From an uncultured Chitinophaga sp. (GTDB taxonomy: Bacteria > Bacteroidota > Bacteroidia > Chitinophagales > Chitinophagaceae), in NCBI RefSeq assembly GCF_937898475.1, contig NZ_CALEJS010000012.1, positions 62,001-126,000 on the forward strand: a stretch of DNA of 64,000 nucleotides, given 5' to 3'. Below the pieces are notes generated by a model. It was not told the DNA's origin, made no database searches, and saw only the letters and a list, made by a program, of their open reading frames with translations. Every line of letters begins with the position of its first letter. Position 1 is the first letter of the stretch. Made by a program: the position numbers and the translations under genes. Below are positions 42,988 to 52,433 of this stretch, piece after piece.

Positions 42988-45221
42988 TGAATTGTATGTA
43001 TAAAGAATGGATATTGTCTGTAACATGTTTTTTCTTCCTGGGCACCGCAAATGCCCGGCAGATAAACGACAGCCTGGTGCTATCCAATCAGCATGTCAGG
43101 CTGGTTGCCGACAAAGCCACCGGTAAGATCAGCTATTATTTCAGTAACGGCGTAAGTCTGCAAAACACGGTAGCCTGCATGGAAGATGTTCATGCAGGTT
43201 ACCTTGTAAGCACTGCTTACAGCAAACACCGGGTAAGTACATCACCGGTGCAGGATGCATTTGGCAATGGAACGCGTTTGCAAATTGAACATGAGGATGA
43301 CAGACTGCCTGTAAGGCTGATACAGCATGTTATTCTCTATGAAGACAAGCCTTTTTTGCTGGTGAGTTTGGATGCTGAACCCTCCAGGGGAGCAACACCA
43401 CCGGAAGCCTGGGATGGACTGCCGGAAACCAGGTATATATCACCGCTGACAGTCCTGCCTTCAGATAAAGGACGTGTATTTGTTCCCGGCCAGGAACCCC
43501 GTATCCTCGATGTGCCTTTTGATAACGATAACTGGGTAAAGATCCTTACCAGGCAATGGCCGGCTGACACGGCAAAACCTGTTACAGGTACCAGTTATGA
43601 GTTTGCCGCATTGTACGATAGGAGTACACTGTCAGGTTTGGTTGCCGGCAGTATTACGCACGACTGCTGGAAAACAGGTATTGCGTACCATGCCAGCGCT
43701 TTAAAGGGAGAACTGGATTCCTTCAGGATATACGGCGGCGCTGCCACCGAAGATAACAAAACGCTGCCGCCCGCATACGGCGGATTGGACGGCACACACG
43801 ATCATGCACCGCACGGAACGGTTCGCGGTGCTGCCGTGCAATCACCTGTGATATACCTCGCCGGCAGTAGTGATATGCGGAATGATTTTACTGGCTACGG
43901 CCATGCAAATGTGATCCGGAACGGCCGGCAGGAATGGAGGGGATATGCGCCTGTATACTGGAACAGCTTTGGTGTGGAAGGGGTGCTGGGATATTCCAAA
44001 GTAATGATGCCACCGGGCGTGGCCAAAATATCAGATTTTATACATACCCTGGATAACTTCAATAAGTATGCAAAACCGGTACTGAGCATTGATTCTTACG
44101 ATCAGAACATCTATACCACAGACCTGCTGGCATCGCTTGGCAGGTACGGTAAAAAGCGGAACCAGCAGCTGGGCTTTTACTTTATACCTTTTGCTGTGTG
44201 GACCTGGAAGAATACCGTAGATCAGACAAAACTAAGCGGCACCAGTATTCCCCTGCGCGATGTAGTGCTGAAAGATAAGAACCGGCAACCCATTGCTTAT
44301 AAGGATGGCGACTGGGGCGCCTATGCAATTGATCCAACCCATCCTGCTGTAAGGGAGTATATTATCAGCCAGCTGAAGAAAGCGAAAGCCATTAACGCCA
44401 CCTTTCTTAAAATAGACTTTTTAACAGCCGGCTCACTGGAATCTGTTACCCGTTATGACAGGAACGTGCGTACGGGAATGCAGGCATATAACCAGGGGAT
44501 GAAGATGCTGCGTAACCTGGTAGATACTATCATGGGGCCTGATATATTCATTACCCAGGCTATATCACCTATGTTTCCGCACCAGTATGCACATACCCGG
44601 TTTGTGTCTACGGATGTTTATTCCCATCTCAGGGACGACCAGCCGGGTTTTCCCAGCTGGGGCAGCACTGAGGCATCGATGGCAACCGGTTCTTTTATGT
44701 GGTGGGTACAGGGCACGCTATGGCCCTATACCAACCTGGACGTGGCCATTATGCAGCATTTTCAGAAGAATCCGGACTTGACGGAGCAGGAGATCAAAGT
44801 GAGGATCTATAGTATGATGACCATGGGCAGCATATTGGGCGACGGCTCCGATTTCAGGGAGCAGCTGGCCGCAGAAAGGGCGAAGCGTTTCCTGAATAAC
44901 CCGGAGGTATGCGCCTTCTTCAGCCATCCCAGGGCATTCACACCCCTGCGTGTGTCGGATGGCGATTCAATGGATCAGCAGCTGTCTTTTTATTTGAAAG
45001 GGGACACTACCATGCTGGCCCTTTTTAATTTCGCAACACAGCAAACATTTACGGAAACCATACCGTTAAAGGATATTGGCCTGGATAACAGGAAATATGC
45101 TATTACGGAGTTGTTAACCGGGCAGTCATTAGGACAGGTAGCGCCAGGCCAGGCAGCCATTTCACTGACAGTGCCAGTGAAAGACGCCATGCTTGTAAAG
45201 CTGGTACCTGTAAATGATTAG
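42987..45221 (+). CDS. Clan GH-D-like glycoside hydrolase, putative alpha-galactosidase
   Basis: A 744-residue exported enzyme (signal WILSVTCFFFLGTANA). The N-terminal beta-sandwich (about 30-340) is followed by a TIM barrel: YWNSFGVEGVLGYSK, LSIDSYDQNIYT, FIPFAVWTW, a probable nucleophile Asp in ATFLKIDFLTAGS, and FITQAISPMFPHQYAHTRFVSTDVY, the latter near the expected acid/base. The last 90 residues are a beta-domain (LALFNFATQQTFTETIP). Layout resembles GH36-like enzymes, but several blocks differ from the GH36 protein at 29980, so the family is open. The stop-start overlap with susD ties it to the same operon, where a galactose mutarotase follows. Confidence 0.75.
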   Translation: MNCMYKEWILSVTCFFFLGTANARQINDSLVLSNQHVRLVADKATGKISYYFSNGVSLQNTVACMEDVHAGYLVSTAYSKHRVSTSPVQDAFGNGTRLQIEHEDDRLPVRLIQHVILYEDKPFLLVSLDAEPSRGATPPEAWDGLPETRYISPLTVLPSDKGRVFVPGQEPRILDVPFDNDNWVKILTRQWPADTAKPVTGTSYEFAALYDRSTLSGLVAGSITHDCWKTGIAYHASALKGELDSFRIYGGAATEDNKTLPPAYGGLDGTHDHAPHGTVRGAAVQSPVIYLAGSSDMRNDFTGYGHANVIRNGRQEWRGYAPVYWNSFGVEGVLGYSKVMMPPGVAKISDFIHTLDNFNKYAKPVLSIDSYDQNIYTTDLLASLGRYGKKRNQQLGFYFIPFAVWTWKNTVDQTKLSGTSIPLRDVVLKDKNRQPIAYKDGDWGAYAIDPTHPAVREYIISQLKKAKAINATFLKIDFLTAGSLESVTRYDRNVRTGMQAYNQGMKMLRNLVDTIMGPDIFITQAISPMFPHQYAHTRFVSTDVYSHLRDDQPGFPSWGSTEASMATGSFMWWVQGTLWPYTNLDVAIMQHFQKNPDLTEQEIKVRIYSMMTMGSILGDGSDFREQLAAERAKRFLNNPEVCAFFSHPRAFTPLRVSDGDSMDQQLSFYLKGDTTMLALFNFATQQTFTETIPLKDIGLDNRKYAITELLTGQSLGQVAPGQAAISLTVPVKDAMLVKLVPVND

Positions 45222-45238
45222 CTCTTAAATAATTTCTC

Positions 45239-46306
45239 TTGAACACCCAACAGGCAATTTTATCTGTCACTAGCAAAGAGTGCGGCATCCTGCGCGGAGT
45301 GCCGCTGCACCTCGTTACCTTAGAGAATGGAACGGTAACAGTACATATTACTAACCTGGGATGCACAGTGATGTCCATATATACACCCGATAAGCATGGC
45401 ATTACCAGGAACATCGCAGCCGGTTTTGATCAGCCGGCCGCCTATGAGCATAATCCCTGGTATTTTGGTTGTGTGGTAGGACGATATGCTAACCGTATAG
45501 CAAAGGGGCGCTTTAGCCTGGACGGCTATCCGGTACAGCTCACCGTGAATAACGATAACAATCATTTGCATGGCGGCTTTGAAGGCTTCCATAAAAAGGT
45601 GTGGCACCTTAGCTCCCTGATCAGGGAGGATAGCCAGACCGGGGTAGTGTTTGAATACGTGAGCAAAGACGGAGAAGAAGGTTATCCCGGCAACCTGCGG
45701 GTAAAAGTAAAATATCTGCTGACCCAGGATAACCAGCTGATAATGGAATGTGCCGCTGTATCCGATAAGAAAACACCGGTGAGCTTTACCAATCACAGCT
45801 ACTTTAACCTTACCGGTTTTGAACAGGCGTTGATCAGCGATCATATACTGCAGGTACACGCGCAACATTACACGGAGAAAAACGAAAGTAATACGCCAAC
45901 CGGCAGAATACTTCCATTGGCGGGTACGGCGGCTGACTTCTCCTCGCCGGGCAGCATAGGAGAGCGCCTGACCCATTTTCGTGAGGACAGGGGTTTTGAT
46001 CTCAACTATGTATTAACCCGTCAACAACCCGGCGACATTATCCCGGCTGCATCACTGGAAGAAAAGCGGACCGGGAGAACGCTGCACATTTTTACAGACC
46101 AACACGGGCTGCAGGTTTATACCGCCAATTTCTGGGATGGCAGCATTACCGGGCAGCAGGGCAAACCCTACGTACAGCATGGCGCCATTGCGTTGGAAAC
46201 ACAAGCCTTTCCCGACAGTCCCAACCATCCGAATTTCCCGAATACCATACTGGAGCCGGGTGAGGAGTATAAAACGATCACTATCTACGAATTCGGCGTG
46301 AAATAG
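45239..46306 (+). CDS. galM: Aldose 1-epimerase (galactose mutarotase)
   Basis: A 355-residue enzyme interconverting alpha- and beta-aldoses. The start is a TTG (TTGAACACC); no ATG occurs in frame until after the conserved N-terminal strand GVPLHLVTLENGTVTVHITNLGC, so TTG is most likely real. Family motifs: GRYANRIAKGRF, NHLHGG (catalytic His), FTNHSYFNLTG (second His) and ALETQAFPDSPNHPNFP (catalytic Glu), all intact. It follows the glycosidase after 17 bases, converting released beta- or alpha-galactose for the Leloir route. There is no clear signal peptide, so it is probably cytosolic. Confidence 0.93.
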   Translation: MNTQQAILSVTSKECGILRGVPLHLVTLENGTVTVHITNLGCTVMSIYTPDKHGITRNIAAGFDQPAAYEHNPWYFGCVVGRYANRIAKGRFSLDGYPVQLTVNNDNNHLHGGFEGFHKKVWHLSSLIREDSQTGVVFEYVSKDGEEGYPGNLRVKVKYLLTQDNQLIMECAAVSDKKTPVSFTNHSYFNLTGFEQALISDHILQVHAQHYTEKNESNTPTGRILPLAGTAADFSSPGSIGERLTHFREDRGFDLNYVLTRQQPGDIIPAASLEEKRTGRTLHIFTDQHGLQVYTANFWDGSITGQQGKPYVQHGAIALETQAFPDSPNHPNFPNTILEPGEEYKTITIYEFGVK

Positions 46307-46338
46307 GCAGATCAGTTACAAAGCATTAACTTAAGCCG

Positions 46339-46734
46339 ATGAAGCAATACATCGCACATATGGCTTTGATAGTGGCTGATTATGACGAAGCCATCGCATT
46401 CTACACCCAAAAGCTCAATTTTACACTGGTAGAAGATACTGTTCTGAGCGATGCCAAACGCTGGGTATTGGTGGCGCCGCCAGGTGCAAAGGAAACCTGC
46501 TTGTTACTGGCCAAAGCGGCAGACCATGAGCAGCAAAGCCGTATTGGTAATCAAACCGGCGGCAGGGTTTTTCTTTTCCTCTACACAGACGATTTTAAAC
46601 GGGATTATGAACAGATGAAAGCCCGTGGTGTTGTATTCGTCAGAGAACCTGTTACGGCCGCTTATGGTACCGTTGCCGTGTTTAAAGACCTGTATGGTAA
46701 CCTTTGGGACCTGCTGGAACCAGCGGCAAAATAG
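46339..46734 (+). CDS. VOC-family (glyoxalase/bleomycin resistance-like) protein
   Basis: A 131-residue protein with paired beta-alpha-beta-beta-beta modules: HMALIVADYDEAIAFYTQKLNF, LLLAKAADHEQQSRIGNQ, GRVFLFLYTDDFKRDYEQMKARG and FKDLYGNLWDLLEP. Candidate metal ligands are H8 and the terminal Glu of the second module. Function undefined in this subfamily. It follows galM after 32 bases and precedes a terminator, so it is probably the last gene of the glycan operon. Confidence 0.88.
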   Translation: MKQYIAHMALIVADYDEAIAFYTQKLNFTLVEDTVLSDAKRWVLVAPPGAKETCLLLAKAADHEQQSRIGNQTGGRVFLFLYTDDFKRDYEQMKARGVVFVREPVTAAYGTVAVFKDLYGNLWDLLEPAAK

Positions 46735-46764
46735 GAATGATCTTTTGTGTTCCGGTAAACAATG

Positions 46765-46799
46765 AGGCAGCGCACCGGGTGCCGGTACGCTGCCTTTTT
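46765..46799. terminator. Terminator between convergent VOC and hydrolase genes
   Basis: AGGCAGCG (46765-46772) pairs with CGCTGCCT (46788-46795), with an inner ACCGG/CCGGT stem and a T-run on the plus strand. It lies in the 80-base gap between convergent genes. Confidence 0.85.
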
Positions 46800-46814
46800 A
46801 TTGCAGATTTGATA

Positions 46815-47759
46815 TTATTTCGACTTATCAAGAAACGCCAGGGCAGTTGTGTATAATCCGGGCGACATGAAAATATTGTAGTGAGTAAGGCCGGGTAATA
46901 TGGCCAGCTGCGAAGGTAGCTGTCCGCTGCCATCCCATCCGCCATCACGCTGACCACCACCCAGTAATCCAAAGACCTCTACTATATGAGCAGGCGGGAA
47001 AAGATCTGCATCCGCAGCGATAAGCAGCACAGGTGTTTTGAGTGCCTTCATATCGGCAGACAGGTCAAAATCCACTTTCATAGCATCCGAGATCTTTGTG
47101 ATGAATTTTGTCCAGTCCTCAGGTTTGGGTGCCAGGCGGGCATACATTTCGTACATAGGCGTTTGTTTCAGGAATTCGGCGGCTTGCGGGCCCATTTGTT
47201 CCTGTTGTTTGAGGATGTCCGGATAGAATGCATTGCGTTTGATAGCGGTGGAAACAACCACCAGTTTTTTTACCAGTTCCGGATGACGGATCGCTGTCTG
47301 TAAAGCAACACCGCCTCCCAATGAATAGCCCATAATGTCCGCCTGTTGGATGCCAAGGTGCTTAAGCAGTCCGGCAATATCATCTGCCATAAATGCCACA
47401 TTAAGCGGGCGGTCTATATCAGCTGTGCGCCCGTGCCCCTGCAGATCTACTGCGATCACCTGCCTGCTTCGGGCAAGTACCTGGAGATTTGTGCCAAACA
47501 TTTCAATGGCGCCCAGGCCTCCATGCAACAGTACCAGTGGTTCGCCATTGCCGTAGATCTCATAGTATAATTGGAGCCCGTTTACCGGTGCATATCCCTT
47601 TTTCAGTGGTTCCGCTGCTGCGATGGCGCCATGGGATGCGGCGCCTGCTGTTGATGTTTGTGCCATAGTGTGTATAGATATTAGTACGGAAAAAAGTGCT
47701 GTGAACATAACAACGCGGCGCATGGCGCGTATCAGGTGTTTTTGATTGGGGAGGTACAT
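46815..47759 (-). CDS. Alpha/beta hydrolase, exported
   Basis: A 314-residue hydrolase from the ATG giving MYLPNQKHLIRAMRRVVMF; residues 14-33 form the signal (ending HTMAQ). Oxyanion strand PLVLLHGGLGAIEMF, nucleophile elbow GYSLGGG (Ser146), and acid Asp in LLIAADADLFPP; a catalytic His in GLTHYNIF near the C-terminus. Typical of small esterase- or lactonase-like alpha/beta hydrolases; the substrate cannot be told. A 46-codon upstream extension was rejected since it hides the signal peptide. The sorbosone dehydrogenase-like gene precedes it by 91 bases on the same strand. Confidence 0.85.
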   Translation of the reverse strand: MYLPNQKHLIRAMRRVVMFTALFSVLISIHTMAQTSTAGAASHGAIAAAEPLKKGYAPVNGLQLYYEIYGNGEPLVLLHGGLGAIEMFGTNLQVLARSRQVIAVDLQGHGRTADIDRPLNVAFMADDIAGLLKHLGIQQADIMGYSLGGGVALQTAIRHPELVKKLVVVSTAIKRNAFYPDILKQQEQMGPQAAEFLKQTPMYEMYARLAPKPEDWTKFITKISDAMKVDFDLSADMKALKTPVLLIAADADLFPPAHIVEVFGLLGGGQRDGGWDGSGQLPSQLAILPGLTHYNIFMSPGLYTTALAFLDKSK

Positions 47760-47850
47760 AACATGTTTTTTAAGCTGTAATTGATTACTGCAGGCAAAGC
47801 TAATGTACCCACCGAACGCTGATGAGGGGTGAAAACGACAACTTAAGGGG

Positions 47851-49152
47851 TTAAATGCGACGTGGCGGACGGTAATATACACGCCATATCCTGTCATTTA
47901 CATCATCCGTTACCAACATAGAGCCGTCAGGAAGTACTGTCACCCCAACCGGCCGTCCATAAACCTCCTTACTATCAGGATTATCCGGCCTAAAACCGGT
48001 GAGGAAATCTTCCGGAGGCCCTGCCGGCTTACCGTTCTTGAAAGGAACAAATACCACTTTATATCCTGCCAGCTTTGAACGGTTCCAGGATCCATGCTGG
48101 GCTATAAAAGCGCCATTCCGGTATCTGGCAGGGAAGGCGCTGTGCGTATAGAAGGCCAGTCCCAAAGAAGCCGTGTGCGCACCCAAAGGAACATCCGGTA
48201 CAATGGCTCTTTTTACAAGATCAGGCCGTGACACTTCCATGCGGGGATCAGGATGCTGACCGAAATAAGCATAAGGCCATCCATAGAAGCCGCCTTTTCT
48301 GACACTGGTGAGGTAATCCGGCACCAGGTCGTCACCAATTTCGTCCCGTTCGTTGACAGCGGTCCACAAAGTCCGCGTACCCGGCGCCCAGCCCATTCCA
48401 ACCGGGTTACGCAGGCCGGATGCATATACCTTTTCGCCGCTGCCGTCAGGATTTACTTCCAGTATGCAGGCTCTCCGCGGATTTACATCTTTTCCATTAT
48501 TGCCAATGTTATCTGCAGAACCAACGGCAATGTATATCTTGGAACTGTCTGCGTTGGTAATGATGTTACGGGTCCAGTGCTGGTTACGTTTTTCAGCCGG
48601 CAGATCCATGAGCACTTCCCCGGCGGAATCCATTTTCAGCTGGCCGGGCTGATAAGGGTAACGTAATAAGCCATCGGTGTTAGCTACGTACAGTTTATTG
48701 CCGATAACAAGCATACCAAAGGGCTGGTTAAGATCTTCAAGAAAAACCTGCTGAATGTCCGGCTTGCCATCGCCCGTGGTATCCCGCAGTATGCTGATGC
48801 GGTTGGCACTCTTCTTCATGTTTTCGGCTTTGGCGGCGCCCAGGATCACCGCACCAGCCTGCATTAATGTATTTTTAATCGTATTGGATTCTGCCACCAG
48901 CACGTCTCCGTTGGGGGTAATATACGTCCACCGGGGATTCAGCAGTCCCTCTGCATATAAAGTAACCTCGAAACCTTCCGGCGCTACCGGTGTACGGCCA
49001 TTGTCCCAACCGATGACTTTGCTGAAATTGGTAACAGATCTGGTGGCAAACGGCGCAGGGAGCGCTGCAGTATCTGCCATGCGGCTTTGCGCCTGGGAGG
49101 CGCTTTTCATGAATAATAGCATACATACTATTATTATCGCTATTACTTTCAT
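47851..49152 (-). CDS. Sorbosone/glucose dehydrogenase-like beta-propeller protein, exported
   Basis: A 433-residue periplasmic protein of the GSDH (PQQ-type sugar dehydrogenase) family. Signal peptide VIAIIIVCMLLFMKSASQAQ; blocks APEGFEVTLYAEGLLNPRWTYITPNGDVLVAESNT, QPFGMLVIGNKLYVANTDGLLRYPYQ, IYIAVGSADNIGNNG, YASGLRNPVGMGWAPGT and FIAQHGSWNRSKLAGYKVVFVPF are typical of the L-sorbosone dehydrogenase branch. In the family the propeller binds PQQ and calcium and oxidises aldose or other sugars; PQQ synthesis genes are not in the window. Exact substrate unknown. Confidence 0.88.
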   Translation of the reverse strand: MKVIAIIIVCMLLFMKSASQAQSRMADTAALPAPFATRSVTNFSKVIGWDNGRTPVAPEGFEVTLYAEGLLNPRWTYITPNGDVLVAESNTIKNTLMQAGAVILGAAKAENMKKSANRISILRDTTGDGKPDIQQVFLEDLNQPFGMLVIGNKLYVANTDGLLRYPYQPGQLKMDSAGEVLMDLPAEKRNQHWTRNIITNADSSKIYIAVGSADNIGNNGKDVNPRRACILEVNPDGSGEKVYASGLRNPVGMGWAPGTRTLWTAVNERDEIGDDLVPDYLTSVRKGGFYGWPYAYFGQHPDPRMEVSRPDLVKRAIVPDVPLGAHTASLGLAFYTHSAFPARYRNGAFIAQHGSWNRSKLAGYKVVFVPFKNGKPAGPPEDFLTGFRPDNPDSKEVYGRPVGVTVLPDGSMLVTDDVNDRIWRVYYRPPRRI

Positions 49153-49210
49153 AACCCGCGTATTTCACCCATGTAAATACAAAAGGCATGCCCGGAACAG
49201 AATTATTTAG

Positions 49211-49218
49211 TACCTTTG
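49211..49218 (+). promoter_or_regulatory. Putative -7 box for the DEAD-box helicase gene
   Basis: TACCTTTG matches TAnnTTTG exactly. Transcription from here would give an untranslated leader of about 130 bases before the helicase start, long enough for cold-shock type control of translation as known for other DEAD-box mRNAs. The -33 box is not obvious. Confidence 0.5.
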
Positions 49219-49356
49219 CGACACTTTTATTCACTTCCTCACCGGCTTTTGTAGCGCCAATCTTCAAAAAATAGTGCAGGCTTTGAGTAAGGCAGGTAAA
49301 GTATCAGCTTCTTTTTGATAGCCTTACCACTATTTAATCACTTTAAATTTTAAATA

Positions 49357-50676
49357 TTGTCATTCGAACAATTAGGGCTTATTGCCCCTTTGCTAAAGGC
49401 ATTGAACAACGAAGGATATACCAGTCCAACCCCGATTCAGCAGCAGGCCATCCCGATTGTGCTTCAGAAACGTGATCTGTTGGGATGTGCGCAAACAGGC
49501 ACCGGTAAAACCGCCGCTTTTGCATTACCCCTTTTACAGTTATTACATCAGCAAAGCAGGGAAACCGCTGCCAGGGGCCCGCGTAATATCCGTGCGCTGA
49601 TATTAACGCCTACCCGCGAGCTGGCTATTCAAATAGGCGACAGTTTTGCTGCCTATGGCAAGTTTATGGACCTGAAGCATCTGGTTATATTCGGCGGTGT
49701 ATCGCAGGGCCCGCAAACAGAAGCGCTGAAAAGAGGAGTAGATATCCTGGTAGCCACCCCGGGCCGTTTGCTTGACCTGATCAGCCAGGGCTTTATCAGC
49801 CTGCTGCACCTGAAATTCTTTGTACTGGATGAGGCAGACCGTATGCTGGACATGGGATTTGTGCACGATGTAAAACGTGTGATCACCAAGCTGCCCGCTA
49901 ACCGTCAATCCCTGTTCTTTTCTGCTACAATGCCGCCGGAAATACAGAAACTGGCCTCCGTTATCCTGAACGATCCCGCTAAGGTGGAAGTAACCCCGGT
50001 TTCTTCTACTGCAGAAACCATTACACAATCCGTTTATTTTGTTTCAAAGCAGGATAAACGCGGTTTATTGCAACACCTGCTGCAAGACCAGGATATCAAA
50101 ACCGTATTGGTATTTACCCGTACCAAGCACGGCGCAGATAAAGTAGTGAAAGACCTGAATAAGGTGGGGATCACCGCAGAGGCCATTCACGGTAATAAAT
50201 CACAGAATGCCCGCCAGCGTGCCCTGAATAACTTCAAGACCCGTCAGACCAGGGTGTTGGTAGCTACAGACATTGCGGCAAGAGGTATTGATATCGATGA
50301 GCTCACACATGTGATCAATTATGAGCTGCCCAATGTGCCCGAAACATATGTACACCGTATAGGCCGTACCGGAAGGGCAGGGGCAAATGGTATTGCTTTC
50401 TCTTTCTGCGATATGGAAGAAAGGGCTTACCTGCGTGACATTCATAAACTGATAGCGCGCAATATTCCCGTGGTGGAGGCCCATCCTTACCATCATAACA
50501 GCACGGCGGCGCCGGTTAAACAACAACAGGCGACACGGCAACCGGCTGGTAACAGAGAACACCGCCCGCAGCGCGGACCCGGTAATAATAACCGCGCCGG
50601 AAATCATCAGGGAAATAATAACAATAACAGGAACCGGCAACGTAACCGGCAATCTGCATCAGAAAGGCAACGTTAA
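49357..50676 (+). CDS. DEAD-box ATP-dependent RNA helicase, RhlE-like
   Basis: A 439-residue helicase acting on RNA duplexes, for example in ribosome assembly or mRNA turnover. Start is a TTG giving MSFEQLGLIAPLLKALN, the usual N-terminus of the family. Motifs: Q motif PTPIQQQAI, Walker A AQTGTGKT, PTRELAIQ, ATPGRLLD, VLDEADRMLDMGF, FSATMP, VLVATDIAARGID and HRIGRTGRAG. The C-terminal tail (about 370-439) is a basic, Asn/Gln/Arg-rich low-complexity segment (NNNRAGNHQGNNNNNRNRQR), likely an RNA-binding disordered tail. Ends overlap by four bases with the convergent histidine kinase gene. Confidence 0.95.
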   Translation: MSFEQLGLIAPLLKALNNEGYTSPTPIQQQAIPIVLQKRDLLGCAQTGTGKTAAFALPLLQLLHQQSRETAARGPRNIRALILTPTRELAIQIGDSFAAYGKFMDLKHLVIFGGVSQGPQTEALKRGVDILVATPGRLLDLISQGFISLLHLKFFVLDEADRMLDMGFVHDVKRVITKLPANRQSLFFSATMPPEIQKLASVILNDPAKVEVTPVSSTAETITQSVYFVSKQDKRGLLQHLLQDQDIKTVLVFTRTKHGADKVVKDLNKVGITAEAIHGNKSQNARQRALNNFKTRQTRVLVATDIAARGIDIDELTHVINYELPNVPETYVHRIGRTGRAGANGIAFSFCDMEERAYLRDIHKLIARNIPVVEAHPYHHNSTAAPVKQQQATRQPAGNREHRPQRGPGNNNRAGNHQGNNNNNRNRQRNRQSASERQR

Positions 50677-52433
50677 AAAGCGTGCCGGGTGCCGGGTGAC
50701 TGTTCACTGAATAAGTCAGTATTTGTTTCATTGATATGGGGCAAATGCTGACTTACTATTTTAAAGAGGGATTTCTGATCAATGGGCTTCACCAGCACAG
50801 CGCAGGCCCCGGCATCAATTAAGGATTTGTGGAACTCAAAACTTCCCGTGCACATGATCACGGGGATATGGTGCAATTGCGGATCCCTTTTAATATAGGC
50901 CAATGTGGCTGCGCCATCCATCTGGGGCATCTGGTGGTCCAGCAGTATCACATCAGGCAGGCATTTCTCGTTCTTTAGTGTACTGATCACCTCCGACCCA
51001 TTGGAGGCGGTAGTAACGGCACAGCCGCACATACGTAGGTATTGCGAGAACAGCACCTGGTTCATTTCGTTGTCGTCTGCTACCAATACCCGCAGATGGC
51101 TCAAATCCATATCTTCTTCCGTTTCCCCCTCTATATCTTCCAGGGTACCCCGCTGAAGTTTCAGTCTGATTGTAAAGGTAGTATCGCCTCCCGGAACGCT
51201 TTCCGCCTGGATGTTACCGCCCAGTGTCTGCACCATGTTCTTCACAATGTACAGCCCCAGGCCCGTACCCTCTGTATACCTGTTCTGTTTATCGGTGACA
51301 AACTGGTCAAATATAACCGACAGTTTTTCTTTCGCAATGCCGGCGCCTTTGTTAGTGACCTGTATACACCAGGTGTGAATATTGTATTTAGTCAGTTTCA
51401 GCAGCACGGTACTGTTCCTGTCTGCATATTTTACCGCATTGCTTAGCAGGTTAGCTACGATCTGGCTCAGTTTGAAGCTGTCAGAACGGATCACAGGCGG
51501 CATCTGCTCATCGATGTATAACCTGATCTGTATATTACGCGTGCGGGCAGTTACTTTATGTACTGCTATCAGCCGTTCAAAGAAGGGTTGGAGCTCAAAA
51601 CTTTCCTCCTGCACGTCTTCCATTTTGCCGGCTTCTATCTTGGACATATCCAGCACGTTGTTAATAATGTTCCGGGTATTGCCCACTGCATTGAAGAGCA
51701 GGTTAATGTAGGGTTCTGTTTTCTTCAGACCCGGATCCATGCTGATCTCCCTTTTTACCAGCTGGGCAATGCAGTAAATAGCATTGAGCTGCGTTCTTAG
51801 TTCATGCGTGGTCTGGTAAATGAAGATCCGTTTAAAGTTATTGGCCCTGGTTAATTCATTATTCTGGTCGTTGCTTAAGACATAAGGTTTTCCCACAACC
51901 AGGATCAGTAATAATATTCCACCGATCGATAATGCCTTGAAAATGATGATCAGCTGCTGGTTTAACTGAATGGGCCTTATAAAGTTAGCGTAATAATTTG
52001 CTTCAATAATAACCAGGATGGCTGTTGCAATAGCAAGGCAGACCTGCCTGCGTTTTTTCTCTTTAAATAACAGGAAAGTAATGAGGAAGAGCAGGATCAC
52101 CATAGCCTGCAATTCAAGAACATTGGCCAGCAGCAATCCAAAATATAAGGAACCGGCACATTGCACGAGGAATGTAACAAGGGCTGCAGCCTCATATCTT
52201 TTGCGATAGTTCAGCAGGATAGCTGAACCTGCGATCAAAGCCTCAAGAAAGGCCGGGATAATGATAGATAGCTCGCCGGATAAAATGTAGTAGGTGCCCC
52301 CGATTGTTGTCAGCAGTAAACAAAGGGAGAAATTCAGGGAATTTATCAGCTTTATTTTATGCAAAAGCTCTTTATCGGCTATTCCTTCCGTTCCGGTTCT
52401 CCGGATGCTTCGCCAGGTATCAAGCATTTTCAT
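50673..52433 (-). CDS. Hybrid sensor histidine kinase with receiver domain
   Basis: A 586-residue inner-membrane kinase. Six or seven predicted membrane helices span about 30-180 without a sizeable periplasmic domain, so the signal is probably sensed in the membrane. HisKA with H210 in TTHELRTQLNAI, HATPase_c with NLLSNAVKYA (about 329-338) and GTGLGLYIVKNM (389-400), then a receiver domain (about 447-565) with D499 in VILLDHQMPQMDG and the switch region VIMCTG and Lys in VLVKPID. No DNA-binding partner is encoded next to it. The start ATG lies 353 bases from the divergent SDR gene. Confidence 0.93.
   Translation of the reverse strand: MKMLDTWRSIRRTGTEGIADKELLHKIKLINSLNFSLCLLLTTIGGTYYILSGELSIIIPAFLEALIAGSAILLNYRKRYEAAALVTFLVQCAGSLYFGLLLANVLELQAMVILLFLITFLLFKEKKRRQVCLAIATAILVIIEANYYANFIRPIQLNQQLIIIFKALSIGGILLLILVVGKPYVLSNDQNNELTRANNFKRIFIYQTTHELRTQLNAIYCIAQLVKREISMDPGLKKTEPYINLLFNAVGNTRNIINNVLDMSKIEAGKMEDVQEESFELQPFFERLIAVHKVTARTRNIQIRLYIDEQMPPVIRSDSFKLSQIVANLLSNAVKYADRNSTVLLKLTKYNIHTWCIQVTNKGAGIAKEKLSVIFDQFVTDKQNRYTEGTGLGLYIVKNMVQTLGGNIQAESVPGGDTTFTIRLKLQRGTLEDIEGETEEDMDLSHLRVLVADDNEMNQVLFSQYLRMCGCAVTTASNGSEVISTLKNEKCLPDVILLDHQMPQMDGAATLAYIKRDPQLHHIPVIMCTGSFEFHKSLIDAGACAVLVKPIDQKSLFKIVSQHLPHINETNTDLFSEQSPGTRHAF

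Noticed and set aside
47760..47897. Upstream extension of the alpha/beta hydrolase
   Set aside because: It overlaps the end of the sorbosone dehydrogenase-like gene and hides a normal signal peptide at 47759.
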